From positions 186,001 to 250,000 of the IMG/VR virus record IMGVR_UViG_3300033571_009404: DNA of 64,000 bases. The stretch is one strand, 5' to 3'. Position 1 is the first letter of the stretch. The number at the start of each line of letters is the position of its first letter. Under the pieces are notes generated by a model. It searched no databases. It was not told where the DNA came from and saw nothing but the letters and a program-made list of their open reading frames with translations. Positions 10,176 through 18,842 of the stretch are shown piece after piece. The translations under genes and the position numbers were made by a program. Source of the DNA: a virus.

Positions 10176-10337
10176 TGGAAAACCTCATGGCATTGGGTCT
10201 ATAACACATGATTTGCTTTTTATGTTGTGTATTGACAAAGAAATACTTGCCTGTTAGCAATACTGCAACATTTCTATTTTGACAATACAAAACCTCACCT
10301 AACCTATTTGCACTTATTTAATCTCAGGGGATTAATC

Positions 10338-10643
10338 GTGTCGTTTCCTTTAATACAGAAGCTTGATAAGCTAAAAGCCATGATGGCAGAAGGGTCTACT
10401 TCTTCGTCATGCGATTTAGTCAATGATCCCAAAGTCATGCTCAAGATGAATGATAACATGCTTGACTTGTTGGAAGAGATCGTTGATGCTGCAGGCAACG
10501 AGTTTGGCCACAACGTACCCAGTCCTCGCATTGCCGATACCATGGCTTCGCGTGGTTATCCAGTACGCTTAAAAACATCAGAAAATGTGGCTGGACGTAT
10601 CCCTACTATTTTCACTCCCATGGGGATGATTAGCTACCGCTAA
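10338..10643 (+). CDS. Unrecognised 101 aa protein (GTG start)
   Basis: I place the start at GTG 10338 because CAGGGGATTA just upstream supplies a ribosome site and an upstream ATG at 10308 has none. The product begins MSFPLIQKLDKLKAMMAEG and is acidic in the middle with a helical segment (MLKMNDNMLDLLEEIVDAAG), then a basic C-terminal third ending GMISYR. It is a single-gene unit closed by the hairpin at 10645. No family recognised. Confidence 0.6.
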   Translation: MSFPLIQKLDKLKAMMAEGSTSSSCDLVNDPKVMLKMNDNMLDLLEEIVDAAGNEFGHNVPSPRIADTMASRGYPVRLKTSENVAGRIPTIFTPMGMISYR

Positions 10644-10644
10644 G

Positions 10645-10682
10645 GGCATAGGTAGGAGGGATCACCCTCCTACCATTTATGC
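10645..10682. terminator. Bidirectional hairpin with GCATA/TTTATGC flanks
   Basis: A perfect 10-bp stem GGTAGGAGGG/CCCTCCTACC (10651-10660 with 10665-10674, loop ATCA) is bracketed by GGCATA on the left and TTTATGC on the right. It lies between the convergent ends of the genes at 10643 and 10691 and should serve both. Confidence 0.8.
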
Positions 10683-10690
10683 TGTCAGTT

Positions 10691-11290
10691 TTACTTCACA
10701 TGACTACGCATGACATCAGCCAAGGAACGATACACCGGCACGCCATAGGCTTGGGCGATCGATTCCAGTGCAGGAGTCAGATCAACGACCTTCTCGTCTT
10801 TCATGACTTCCTTGCCATCTTCACCGATTTGGGTACCGTCAATGACGATAGCCACTTCTTTACTGATGTCACCGTCTTCGGACTCTTCCATACGACGTTG
10901 GAATTCTTCCGTGATCTCAGTCACATCGCCAGAGGTCACCGAGTCATTGGGGAAACCATAGACGATAGTCACGTTCGAGGAGTCTTGCGCGTCTTCAGGA
11001 GCGATACGGTCAAGCATCTGCTCTAAGAGCTGTTGATCCTGTGCTGCCGACTCTAAGGCCGGAGTTGCTTCTTCACCGACTTCTGCTTCTTCGGTCACAG
11101 GGTCTTTCTTGGAGTAAGCCACTTGCAGGGCTTGGGTCATCATTTCAGCCATCGGTCCCTTGAAGACGAACGACTTCTCTTGTTCGTACTCCTCGATACG
11201 TTGACCTTGAATCGGAGTGGGCTTCTCTTCCTGGATAGTAGGATCGAAGTCCTCCAGGGAAGCGCGCAGTTTCTGTTGTTTGCTCATCAT
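10691..11290 (-). CDS. Acidic unrecognised protein
   Basis: A 199 aa, strongly Glu/Asp-rich protein with a long helical middle and an ordered C-terminal segment (LESIAQAYGVPVYRSLADVM). ATG codons at 11290 and 11287 both lie behind an AGGAT site. It contains two ALES sequences (PALESAA, PALESIA). In phiKZ the head protease cleaves after [S/A/G]-x-E, so these would be possible processing sites if this is a head or scaffold protein; that is speculation. It is the only gene of its unit and converges on the hairpin at 10651. Confidence 0.6.
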   Translation of the reverse strand: MMSKQQKLRASLEDFDPTIQEEKPTPIQGQRIEEYEQEKSFVFKGPMAEMMTQALQVAYSKKDPVTEEAEVGEEATPALESAAQDQQLLEQMLDRIAPEDAQDSSNVTIVYGFPNDSVTSGDVTEITEEFQRRMEESEDGDISKEVAIVIDGTQIGEDGKEVMKDEKVVDLTPALESIAQAYGVPVYRSLADVMRSHVK

Positions 11291-11361
11291 TCATCCTAGG
11301 GTGGTTGGAGACAGATATTGCTATCTACATGATTGTGGGTAGAATCAAACTAAACGAAGAC

Positions 11362-11372
11362 ACATATCACTA
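11362..11372 (+). promoter_or_regulatory. ACATATCACTA motif, candidate phage promoter
   Basis: The 11-mer ACATATCACTA lies in the 218-base gap between divergent genes. The same 11-mer occurs at 33830-33840, upstream of the abundant ChmA candidate. It resembles the phiKZ early promoter element TATATTAC recognised by the virion RNA polymerase. Here it would drive the gene at 11509. Confidence 0.45.
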
Positions 11373-11508
11373 GAAGGAGTAGGGTGTCCTAGCAAGATGA
11401 CTTATTAAAGGTCATGAGAGCCTCTAGGAGCTGTTAATTTAGGTTAAGGGTAGATTCTAGTGTCTACTTCAAATGAATGGCTTATAAAGCCTCTAATGGA
11501 GAGTAGTA

Positions 11509-11901
11509 ATGAAGAGGATGATTGAGATCTTTAACGAAGTGTGGGTGACTGCTACTATCACCACTATCTGGAATCGTTACTGGGGAACTGAGAAGGGATT
11601 GTTTGGAGGGATCTTTACCCATCCGGCTTATCCCTTGTGGGTACCACCGGGTGTCATCAGTCAGATGACCAGTCACTATGGCTACCGTATCTTAGTCATT
11701 GGTACTAAACTTGGGTCAGTGGCTGTGTATGTGATTAAGGTAGGTAAGGGAGACGTTGAGGTGCGAGTGTGTGCTCATCCTGATGTCATTAGAAAGAGTG
11801 GCTTAAACGTCAGTAAGATCAGTGAGGCTGATTTACGGTGGATACTGGGCTATGACGATGCCATTGTCAGTTTAAGTACTGAGATGAATATTGAGGAGTA
11901 A
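11509..11901 (+). CDS. Unrecognised 130 aa protein
   Basis: A 130 aa protein starting at ATG 11509 after GGAGAG. The N-terminal third has aromatic and hydrophobic stretches (IWNRYWGTEKGLFGGIFTHPAYPLW), the middle is beta-like (LVIGTKLGSVAVYVIKVGKG), and the C-terminal part is acidic. It stands alone between two long non-coding gaps, an isolated position common for early host-takeover proteins in jumbo phages. No motif allows a function. Confidence 0.6.
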   Translation: MKRMIEIFNEVWVTATITTIWNRYWGTEKGLFGGIFTHPAYPLWVPPGVISQMTSHYGYRILVIGTKLGSVAVYVIKVGKGDVEVRVCAHPDVIRKSGLNVSKISEADLRWILGYDDAIVSLSTEMNIEE

Positions 11902-12314
11902 TGTAAAAGTTTACAGTGCTGTATATGTTATGCAGAGACTTGCTATCTCTGTAGGGGCCAATGCCAGTCATTGTCTGTCAAATCTCTAGGGATCCTATGA
12001 CTTATATTTAATATATAGGAGTTATTACATAGGGTATACTACACTCCTTTAGAGAGTGTAGAGTAGTGACGACTGAGTGGAGTGTAACGTAACAAAGGAG
12101 GAGTGTACTGAATTGATCAGACACTCTAAGAGACTCTACAGATGTAATGAAACGAAGATAGCTAGCATTGAAGGGTAGGAAGAAAACTCTCTATGAGAAG
12201 AATAGAGATGATAGAGACCTACTCTACAAAAACTCTTTTAGAAAAGATGACATATAACAGGAGAGTTTAAGTACTCTCCCTTTATGACGTCAGTTTACAA
12301 GAAAGGATAGAAAG
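11902..12314. other. Gene-free, hairpin-rich intergenic region
   Basis: This 413-base stretch has no credible ORF. It contains repeated GAGTGT/ACACTC words that can pair: CTACACTC (12039-12046) with GAGTGTAG (12054-12061), and GAGTGT (12101-12106) with ACACTC (12121-12126). AT-rich TATATTTAATATATAGG and GTTATTACATA near 12003-12030 resemble phage promoter elements. It ends with the hairpin and TTTATGACGTC tag at 12260-12293. A promoter cluster, leader or non-coding RNA is possible. Confidence 0.5.
12260..12293 (+). terminator. Hairpin plus TTTATGACGTC tag, with no gene in front
   Basis: GGAGAGT (12260-12266) pairs with ACTCTCC (12273-12279) and is followed directly by TTTATGACGTCAG. No protein gene ends nearby on this strand, so the transcript it closes would be non-coding, or it acts as a leader attenuator for the array beginning at 12315. 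Confidence 0.55.
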
Positions 12315-12533
12315 ATGGCTACACCTGATAAACCTGATCAGCAGAATAAACCCAACTCCCAGAAGAGATCGTTAAGTAAGATCGATCGTCTGAATGCTCA
12401 TATCGGCTTAGCTACGCTGTATATCCATCATGCTAATAGCTCAATGACGGAATTGAATGACCGTCGTGAGATGATGGCTAAGGCTAAAGCTCACACAAGT
12501 AAAGCTGAAGTACTTTTGAAGAGTGTGGGGTAA
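12315..12533 (+). CDS. Small helical protein, first gene of the array
   Basis: A 72 aa protein at ATG 12315 after AAGGATAGAAAG. The first 20 residues are polar and disorder-like (Gln, Asn, Pro, Lys), and the rest is two amphipathic helices. It ends two bases before the next start, so it is co-transcribed with the long array. No family recognised. Confidence 0.6.
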   Translation: MATPDKPDQQNKPNSQKRSLSKIDRLNAHIGLATLYIHHANSSMTELNDRREMMAKAKAHTSKAEVLLKSVG

Positions 12534-12534
12534 G

Positions 12535-13227
12535 ATGATGGAACACGTAACGAAAGATGATCGTGAAGTGGTAATGAACTTTATTACTGACTTCAGTCGC
12601 AGGGTAGGTGCACGTTGGTATGGTTTTGATGAACAGGAGCGTCAACACCATTACCACAAGAAGGAATGGGAATTGGAACATGGTCGGGTAGTATTCACTT
12701 CTCTGAATGCCTTCTTGAATAACTACCGCTTTACTCTGGAGCAGGGTTTCGATGCTGTGCAGTATCGGGTGCGTTTGCCTGAAGGTATTGATGAAGTCAC
12801 TGGCAATAGCTTAATCGCAGAACTGAATAGCTTCCCCTACTTCTATTTTTCGCTGGTAGATTGGATAGAGTCGATCACAATAGCAGATCGACCATTGCCT
12901 GGTTATCATGTTGATAGTTTTCTTGTAGACAGTCAACAGATCATCTACAACTTCATGAAGGACTATGAAGGTAACTATCGCGGATGTTTGGAGTTTACCT
13001 CGAATGCCAATCAGGTGGAAGTACTTGTTGAGCTAGTGCATAGCAACGGGGGTCGTACTGAGTACTTGACACCACTGCTGACTGTGAAGGTTGACATCCC
13101 TGTGATGTTGGACTGCATGAATCGCTTTGGTGGTAAAGTGTACGACACACGCTACAAGTACTTCCGTAGTACGAATGACAACATGGAAGGATTGCTACAC
13201 ATCAGTCAAACTGATGAAAAGCAGTAA
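12535..13227 (+). CDS. Array protein 1, unrecognised
   Basis: A 230 aa protein; the start is ATG 12535 or 12538, immediately after the preceding stop. It is mixed alpha/beta. Near the C-terminus the strand-helix phrase YLTPLLTVKVDIPVML is a weaker version of the ending seen in neighbouring genes (a hydrophobic strand, then IPY and a helix). It is followed after 28 bases by the next gene. It belongs by position to the tandem group 12.5-19.6 kb; paralogy of this member is only suggested. Confidence 0.65.
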   Translation: MMEHVTKDDREVVMNFITDFSRRVGARWYGFDEQERQHHYHKKEWELEHGRVVFTSLNAFLNNYRFTLEQGFDAVQYRVRLPEGIDEVTGNSLIAELNSFPYFYFSLVDWIESITIADRPLPGYHVDSFLVDSQQIIYNFMKDYEGNYRGCLEFTSNANQVEVLVELVHSNGGRTEYLTPLLTVKVDIPVMLDCMNRFGGKVYDTRYKYFRSTNDNMEGLLHISQTDEKQ

Positions 13228-13255
13228 AGACATTTAACTTTTAAGGAGCCCTATA

Positions 13256-13819
13256 ATGGCTAGTAATGACGAAATCGGTCTTCGCATTGCACGCATTAAC
13301 AGCAATGCTCAATGGATCAAAGAGATCATGGATTTGAATAAGCAGTCCATGACCTCTGGTAACATGGAGTTCGGTAAGTACGACACGGTGGTTACCGACT
13401 ATCCCTTGACGACGGGTGATGTAGTTAAGGTCGTCACCCGTCTGATGATCATCGACGACCCTGCATTGCATCTGTCGTTGGTGTTATTGACCAATGAACG
13501 TGAAGTCGATCCCAGACTGATGAAGCTGGTTAATCTCCTGAAGGATACCTGGGAGGGTCAGTTGCCTGGATTCATCATGCGGGGTCTGTTGATTGATGTC
13601 AAGATCAAAGAACGCGACCATCGTCTGGAGATGGTGTTGCAGAAGATGCAGCAGTTCATCATGGAAGCAAATGCTCAAGGTGGTTTTGACAGCGACTATG
13701 CTTGTGCGTATTCGGATAAGCTGAAAGAACCTCGGCTCTGCATTAACCTGTCTAGCCGTCGTGACAGGAATCCGTTTGCTACCATCACTCTCCCCTATAG
13801 CCACTGGAAGGATCTGTAA
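13256..13819 (+). CDS. Array protein 2, member of tandem family
   Basis: A 187 aa protein with a strong AAGGAG site before ATG 13256. An N-terminal helix is followed by beta strands, a central helical section (RLEMVLQKMQQFIMEAN) and the C-terminal signature RDRNPFATITLPYSHW: an R-x-D-R turn, a hydrophobic strand, a PY and an aromatic helix. The same ending occurs in array proteins 3, 5 and 6. Its stop overlaps the next start (TAATG), so translation is coupled. Function unknown. Confidence 0.7.
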   Translation: MASNDEIGLRIARINSNAQWIKEIMDLNKQSMTSGNMEFGKYDTVVTDYPLTTGDVVKVVTRLMIIDDPALHLSLVLLTNEREVDPRLMKLVNLLKDTWEGQLPGFIMRGLLIDVKIKERDHRLEMVLQKMQQFIMEANAQGGFDSDYACAYSDKLKEPRLCINLSSRRDRNPFATITLPYSHWKDL

Positions 13820-14394
13820 TGAATAAAGCCGGTATGGAAAGCCACATGCATGCACTGAACAAGTCGAGCTTGTCGCATGTGGAACGTAATGACAGGAACC
13901 TGGTCTTGCCTGGTCGCCAGACAGTGGAAATGCTCTTTGGTCTGGAGAGCTGTTTCCAAAGTGTACACCCTGTGGATCTGTATCAGAATGGGAAGGTGAT
14001 CACGACGGTCAATGTGGCCACTCGTGTGATTCCTTCTGAAGGTCAGGGGATGTATATCGACTTCCGTTACAAGTGCAACAAGAAAGACATGGGCTTGTGG
14101 GAAGATCTGGAACTGGCTTGGATCAATAACGATCGACGTCTCTGGGACTTCTGGAAACAGATCATAGGCTTTGCATCGTACTACAGTGGACTGAACCATG
14201 TGATTGAGTCCATGGACAACTACGCACACCGCATGCAAGATCAGACGTTTGTGGTGTGCAATGAAGAGATGCTGGTCAATGAAGATCAAGTCACACCGCA
14301 GTTGATCATTTCGTTTTCGATGCGTACGGACCGTATGGCTTTTTATGCCATTGAAATCCCGTATGCTATTTTCAAACGTGTAAAGGAAAATTAA
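13819..14394 (+). CDS. Array protein 3, member of tandem family
   Basis: A 191 aa protein whose ATG overlaps the previous stop. It carries a beta-rich first half, a helical middle (WKQIIGFASYYSGLNHVIESM) and the C-terminal signature RTDRMAFYAIEIPYAIF, the clearest match to that of array protein 2. The shared layout (strands, then helices, then strand-IPY-helix) indicates a duplicated fold with fast divergence. It has no transmembrane segment or catalytic motif. Confidence 0.7.
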   Translation: MNKAGMESHMHALNKSSLSHVERNDRNLVLPGRQTVEMLFGLESCFQSVHPVDLYQNGKVITTVNVATRVIPSEGQGMYIDFRYKCNKKDMGLWEDLELAWINNDRRLWDFWKQIIGFASYYSGLNHVIESMDNYAHRMQDQTFVVCNEEMLVNEDQVTPQLIISFSMRTDRMAFYAIEIPYAIFKRVKEN

Positions 14395-14396
14395 TC

Positions 14397-15107
14397 ATGG
14401 TATCCGATAAGAATCAAAAAGCAGTTGTTAAGATGGTCAACCAAATCCGTGAGGATATGCAGGTTGGTCATGCTACTGCAAAGTCACGCGGTTGGTATGA
14501 AGTGGTGGTGGACTTCCCGCACACTCTGCAATCGGTCAGGCTGTGCAGTGGTCGTGAAATCACTGATGAAGTGCAGAGTCTGGATTACCACATCGTCGTG
14601 GGCGTACCTGTTCTTCAACATCTGGATCGTGAGCTGTTCGTCAAGCGTTACGGTCACTGGCTGAAGACGGCTCGTGTTTTCATTCCTGCTTTTCTGTACT
14701 GGCTGGAAGATATCAAGGATCGTACTTTCCAACAGATCCCCATGAATCAAAGCATGGAAAGCCATGGCGCCTATGTGGGCTACGCTATCGAAGATGTCAT
14801 GAAGGTCTATGATGGTGAACACCAGACCTATCTGCGTGAAATCACCCTCATCAACGATGCTGAAGAAACCTGGGTGGAAATCGCAATCATGGCCAAAGTG
14901 TTGTCGAATGGCAAGTCGGTCAGTCGCGTTGTCACCATGTTGGGCTTTTCCCTGTCACTGCTGGATGAGTACGTATCGCAGTTCGGTGTAGATGTTGTTG
15001 ACACCCGTCATCTGTCCAGTCTCAGCAAGAATGAAGGCATGGACAAACTGCTTCACTGGCATGACGATGTGAAATGGGAAGGCGAGGTCAACAATGTCCA
15101 AAGCTGA
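14397..15107 (+). CDS. Array protein 4, unrecognised
   Basis: A 236 aa protein at ATG 14397 behind AAAGGAAAATTAATC. It shows a long helix at the start, a beta section, a central helical part and a late strand-helix unit (SRVVTMLGFSLSLLDEY) that parallels the family ending but lacks the IPY motif. About 30 more charged residues follow. The last 14 bases overlap the next gene. It is placed in the array by size, order and coupling. Confidence 0.65.
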   Translation: MVSDKNQKAVVKMVNQIREDMQVGHATAKSRGWYEVVVDFPHTLQSVRLCSGREITDEVQSLDYHIVVGVPVLQHLDRELFVKRYGHWLKTARVFIPAFLYWLEDIKDRTFQQIPMNQSMESHGAYVGYAIEDVMKVYDGEHQTYLREITLINDAEETWVEIAIMAKVLSNGKSVSRVVTMLGFSLSLLDEYVSQFGVDVVDTRHLSSLSKNEGMDKLLHWHDDVKWEGEVNNVQS

Positions 15108-15687
15108 GGATAAAGTTACAGATCACCTGAATGATCTGATAGCTGTTCTTCACTCCATCAACGTGAAAAGCAATACACCTTCTAATTCACGTGAAGAGTG
15201 TGTGGTGGTTGAGTTCTCGGATGAAACCATTAATAGCTCTGAATTCACTATCGTGGAATTCGACGATGTTTACGAAAGTGATTGCATGACGGTGGGGACT
15301 GCCTGGATCAATACACGTAATCTTCCTGCATTGGGAGACACCCTGTATATCGGTGTGGATTACGTGGGATATGGCAAGGGTGAACAATTCCAAGCACAAT
15401 GCCAATCGTTGATTGGTACTCACTGGGAGTTGGTCGATAAACTGAAGGGATTCAGAAACAGCAAGTATACCCTGCCAGCTCGACTGAAGTACATGGCCGA
15501 GATCCTCGCTGATAGCATTGACAATGCTGGTGATGCTGGTACTACTTTCCAGATAGATGGCAAGTGGGTTGAGAAAGTCAACACTGAGTCCGTTCACGTT
15601 ACTCTTAGCGCCCGGCCTGACCGCCAGGCTTTTATGACCTTAAAATTTACGACTCGCATGTTCAAAGAGTTGTTTGGAGAACAATAA
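15094..15687 (+). CDS. Array protein 5, member of tandem family
   Basis: A 197 aa protein whose ATG at 15094 lies inside the end of the previous gene, with GCGAGG upstream. The N-terminal half is acidic and beta-rich, the middle helical (ARLKYMAEILADSIDNAG), and the end shows RPDRQAFMTLKFTTRMF, matching the R-x-D-R, strand, aromatic-helix signature of array proteins 2 and 3 but without the PY. It is coupled to the next gene by a 1-base overlap (TAATG). Function unknown. Confidence 0.7.
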   Translation: MSKAEDKVTDHLNDLIAVLHSINVKSNTPSNSREECVVVEFSDETINSSEFTIVEFDDVYESDCMTVGTAWINTRNLPALGDTLYIGVDYVGYGKGEQFQAQCQSLIGTHWELVDKLKGFRNSKYTLPARLKYMAEILADSIDNAGDAGTTFQIDGKWVEKVNTESVHVTLSARPDRQAFMTLKFTTRMFKELFGEQ

Positions 15688-16292
15688 TGGCAATGACGTC
15701 TGTATTAACCGATGCACAACGTGCACACCTTCACACCACCATGGCGCACGAGATGGTGCGCGAAATTGTACTCAATGGTGGTAAGCCGATGTTTGGCGGT
15801 GATTACGTTCTGATGAGCATCAATGGCAATGCCGTAGATAGCATCATCTTATCGTCACCTAAAGAAGATATCATCCAGGGCGATTATCTGGGTTATTGTG
15901 TTTCAGTCATGGGTTCAGATCCACTCACCGAATCCGAGCAAGTCATGCTGAATGACCTGACTGATGATCGTACCGAATTCTTCTCAGGCTTCTTCGAATG
16001 GTACTTTGCCAATTACAGCCAGTACACCACAAGTAACTTCTCGGCAGCTGCACTGGCCTTGAACTCAATCCTGAAACGTAATAAGGACATCGATCTCCCG
16101 GTTCAAAAGAACTTGCAGATCGAGTCTGGCGTTGAATGTGTGGTTCCTTACAGGGAAGTTCATCTGAATTTCCACCTGATCAAGAATCGTCAACCGATGC
16201 GTCCCATCGATCAAAAGGTGTTGAGGATCAAGATCCCCTACGCAGCTTTTGTCTTGTACGCAAAGACCAAGGGTTACGAACAAGCAGCATAA
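15687..16292 (+). CDS. Array protein 6, member of tandem family
   Basis: A 201 aa protein starting at ATG 15687, with ATG 15693 as an alternative; AGAACAATA precedes. It has an N-terminal helix, a beta section, a helical middle (FFSGFFEWYFANYSQYTT) and the C-terminal signature DQKVLRIKIPYAAF. It ends 9 bases before array protein 7. Same inferred fold as its neighbours; role unknown. Confidence 0.7.
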   Translation: MAMTSVLTDAQRAHLHTTMAHEMVREIVLNGGKPMFGGDYVLMSINGNAVDSIILSSPKEDIIQGDYLGYCVSVMGSDPLTESEQVMLNDLTDDRTEFFSGFFEWYFANYSQYTTSNFSAAALALNSILKRNKDIDLPVQKNLQIESGVECVVPYREVHLNFHLIKNRQPMRPIDQKVLRIKIPYAAFVLYAKTKGYEQAA

Positions 16293-16301
16293 AGGATAAA
16301 C

Positions 16302-16919
16302 ATGAACAAGTCCCTCAAAGGCATTGTTGAACTGGAACACTGCCTGCGTTTGACTCTGGAAGGATATCGAGGCGAACGTATCCAGCGTTCGCCTGATGGT
16401 TGTTATCCACCACTCACCTATGGCCATCTGGTCAATGGCCAATTCATGCTGGTGACTTCGCATCGTGAATCGATCTTCTCCCAGAACGTTAGCGTTGAGT
16501 ATGGGAAGTTCATGCTGGCTTATGAACTGACCTACGACTGTGTACCCAACACAGTCACAGAAGACGATCTGTTAACTATGGCGTACGTCGCCAGTGATCT
16601 GGGACATTTCATGCAGGACTTTAGCTTGTGGTTCAGTCAGAACTCAGCTAAGTATATCCACGAGTCGGTCTCCAAGAAGTTCGCCGACATGATCAATGGT
16701 TGTAATGTCCAGATTCATCGCTGGTCTCTTTACAACCGTACTCCGTGGATGTCGATCCCTGTGCAAGAAAAAGCCGACAGTGAAATGAAATCGACCAGCA
16801 TCAACACGAAGGTCATGATCTGTCGATTGAACTACCGGGATGAACGTGGTGAATTGTTCCCCTTCTGGGAAATGGTCATCCCGTGGGTTCTGATCGAGGA
16901 ATACAATAAAACACTGTAA
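16302..16919 (+). CDS. Array protein 7, member of tandem family
   Basis: A 205 aa protein at ATG 16302 behind AAAGGATAAAC. Central helices (MAYVASDLGHFMQDFSLWFSQ, split by family layout) precede a C-terminal strand-helix ending RGELFPFWEMVIPWVLI, in which IPW replaces IPY. It is tightly spaced on both sides. The order of elements repeats that of array proteins 2, 3 and 6. Function unknown. Confidence 0.65.
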   Translation: MNKSLKGIVELEHCLRLTLEGYRGERIQRSPDGCYPPLTYGHLVNGQFMLVTSHRESIFSQNVSVEYGKFMLAYELTYDCVPNTVTEDDLLTMAYVASDLGHFMQDFSLWFSQNSAKYIHESVSKKFADMINGCNVQIHRWSLYNRTPWMSIPVQEKADSEMKSTSINTKVMICRLNYRDERGELFPFWEMVIPWVLIEEYNKTL

Positions 16920-16929
16920 AGGAAAAGTG

Positions 16930-18237
16930 ATGATCAACAACAATACCGCGTTGATTAAGTTCAACGTGAAAGTGTTGGGCAGTCGTATGGAAACTGTTTT
17001 CGAGCGTTGGAAGAATAATGACTCATTCTTCATCAACAAAGAAAAGCCTAGCGATAAACCCGTCACTGGTTATGGTGGTTGCATTTCCATACCAGACACC
17101 AGCACCATGATGTTGATTTCCCAGACTGATCGGGATTTCGATGAAGAAGAGTATTTCCAGTTGCGTGTGGATTGGATGCCGGGTAGTGACAACGAAATCA
17201 TCATCTCTCAAGAAAAGACTCGTCAGTATTTGAATGAGAAGTTCAAGAAGTTGCATTCGATTGCTGACGTTCAAATGCTTCTTCTGAAGTTGAGTCATGA
17301 CATTGCACCGCATCACGAGCGTGCTTGCAATCTTTTGGTTGATCTTGGTCAAGTTGTAACTGACTTCATCGAGGAATACGATAACACTGAGTATGAATCT
17401 GCAACCAGTGTGATCATGAACCAAAACATGATCGACTTCTTGGGTTATGGGACTGATGGTGGTGTGCGGATCTCCTTCATCTCTTCACGTAAGCAAAAAG
17501 AGATTGAAGAAGATTTCAAGAACCGGGAAATGTTCCATCTGCTGTTACCGATGGATTACGTTCAAGAGATCATCGAACGTGATGTACCGTCTGCACGCGC
17601 TGTTCCCAAGGTCAAGAACATCGTCGAAGTTCTGTTCAGTGAAATCCATGATCGGCATAAGCAGTATCTGGAATTCACGGATGTCTCGGAACCAGGCATT
17701 GCAACAGGTCCCTTGGGTAATCGGGAATACCACATTTCTCAACGTTCCTTGTTCGGTGACAATCCCTTAGTCACCTCGGACTACCATTCGAAGTTTGAAC
17801 GGCCGTTGGTTCGCGGAGATGAATGCTGGGATGTCTTGCAGATCAATCTGCGTCACTATGATCCGAAGTGGGAACAGTCTCCAGAGGATCGTGGTAACCA
17901 GCATGACAAGCTGATCGCCCTTTTGGAAGATCCGGCTCGGTTGATCTTATTCTTGACCTACTTGGGCTTTGAACCCAGTATTGAGAAGCTTCCGTATGGT
18001 GAGTTCTTCAAGTGGCTGGGTCCTCGTCTGGTTAAGGCACGGGAAGAAGGAATGAAGATCCAGGTGAACGTGATGCGAATTGCTACCGATCGTCTGGAAC
18101 AACTCAACGTCGAGTTTGCTTATGGTAAATTCACCAGTCATGTCACTGAAGCAACATACCAACATGGTCCTTGGATCTATTTCGGTATCGACGTCGATCA
18201 AATCCAAAAGACCATGAATGAGAAAGGATGGCAATGA
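16930..18237 (+). CDS. Array protein 8, apparent fused two-domain member
   Basis: A 435 aa protein, about twice the length of its neighbours. I chose ATG 16930 over GTG 16927 for spacing to AAAGGA. The first half ends in a strand-helix unit (MFHLLLPMDYVQEIIE) and the second half repeats the layout and ends with DRLEQLNVEFAYGKF, each like the single-domain ending of the array family. This suggests an in-frame fusion or duplication of two units. Its 3' end overlaps the start of the next gene by 4 bases (ATGA). Function unknown. Confidence 0.65.
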   Translation: MINNNTALIKFNVKVLGSRMETVFERWKNNDSFFINKEKPSDKPVTGYGGCISIPDTSTMMLISQTDRDFDEEEYFQLRVDWMPGSDNEIIISQEKTRQYLNEKFKKLHSIADVQMLLLKLSHDIAPHHERACNLLVDLGQVVTDFIEEYDNTEYESATSVIMNQNMIDFLGYGTDGGVRISFISSRKQKEIEEDFKNREMFHLLLPMDYVQEIIERDVPSARAVPKVKNIVEVLFSEIHDRHKQYLEFTDVSEPGIATGPLGNREYHISQRSLFGDNPLVTSDYHSKFERPLVRGDECWDVLQINLRHYDPKWEQSPEDRGNQHDKLIALLEDPARLILFLTYLGFEPSIEKLPYGEFFKWLGPRLVKAREEGMKIQVNVMRIATDRLEQLNVEFAYGKFTSHVTEATYQHGPWIYFGIDVDQIQKTMNEKGWQ

Positions 18238-18818
18238 GTTACAACATCAGATCGCAACTCATCTCGTTTTCGGGATGTCTGCATTCGGAGCATTGGAGCT
18301 TCCCCAGAGACAACTGCGTCTGCACTCGTGTGATGATGGGTAATCGCAACCTCATGCATTCCAAGCACCTATCCTCCGATAATGCGGTAGTTGAATTGTC
18401 CACAGTACAGGTGATGTTAGATCATGACGGTGGCGCGCTGATTCCCCAATTGGTCATCGGTGTCTGTACTGATCGTCTGGCAAGTCCTGATGAGAACCAT
18501 AGCAACTTCAGGGCTTTCGCAGATCGTCGTAAGTTTATCGACAATCTGAGGAAGTTTGGTCTGACGCTGGATGACACTGAACCTACCAAGACGAGTGAGT
18601 CGTTTTTCCACTACCTGTCCCGTCGTCTGGAAGACTTCGAGTTCAGTGAAGATGAGAATAAGCGGATCCCCACACTGTACGTCAGGGATCAATTCATTTT
18701 CGGTCCAGTGGGGAAGACGGTAACATTGTCTTTCCGTCACGATACAGGTCATGGTACTGGTCTGCCATTTCTGACTATCGCAATGCCACAAGACATCTTC
18801 ACCAAGTACTTCCTGTAA
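18234..18818 (+). CDS. Array protein 9, member of tandem family
   Basis: A 194 aa protein. The ATG at 18234 forms an ATGA overlap with the previous stop and is well spaced from AAAGGA; an in-frame ATG at 18228 is less suitable. The N-terminal third is rich in Cys, His and Ser. The end, HGTGLPFLTIAMPQDIF, keeps the strand-Pro-helix pattern of the family. It is followed by a 24-base gap with an AGGAG site for the next gene. Confidence 0.65.
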   Translation: MSYNIRSQLISFSGCLHSEHWSFPRDNCVCTRVMMGNRNLMHSKHLSSDNAVVELSTVQVMLDHDGGALIPQLVIGVCTDRLASPDENHSNFRAFADRRKFIDNLRKFGLTLDDTEPTKTSESFFHYLSRRLEDFEFSEDENKRIPTLYVRDQFIFGPVGKTVTLSFRHDTGHGTGLPFLTIAMPQDIFTKYFL

Positions 18819-18842
18819 GACCAAAACAAAAGGAGAGTAGTT

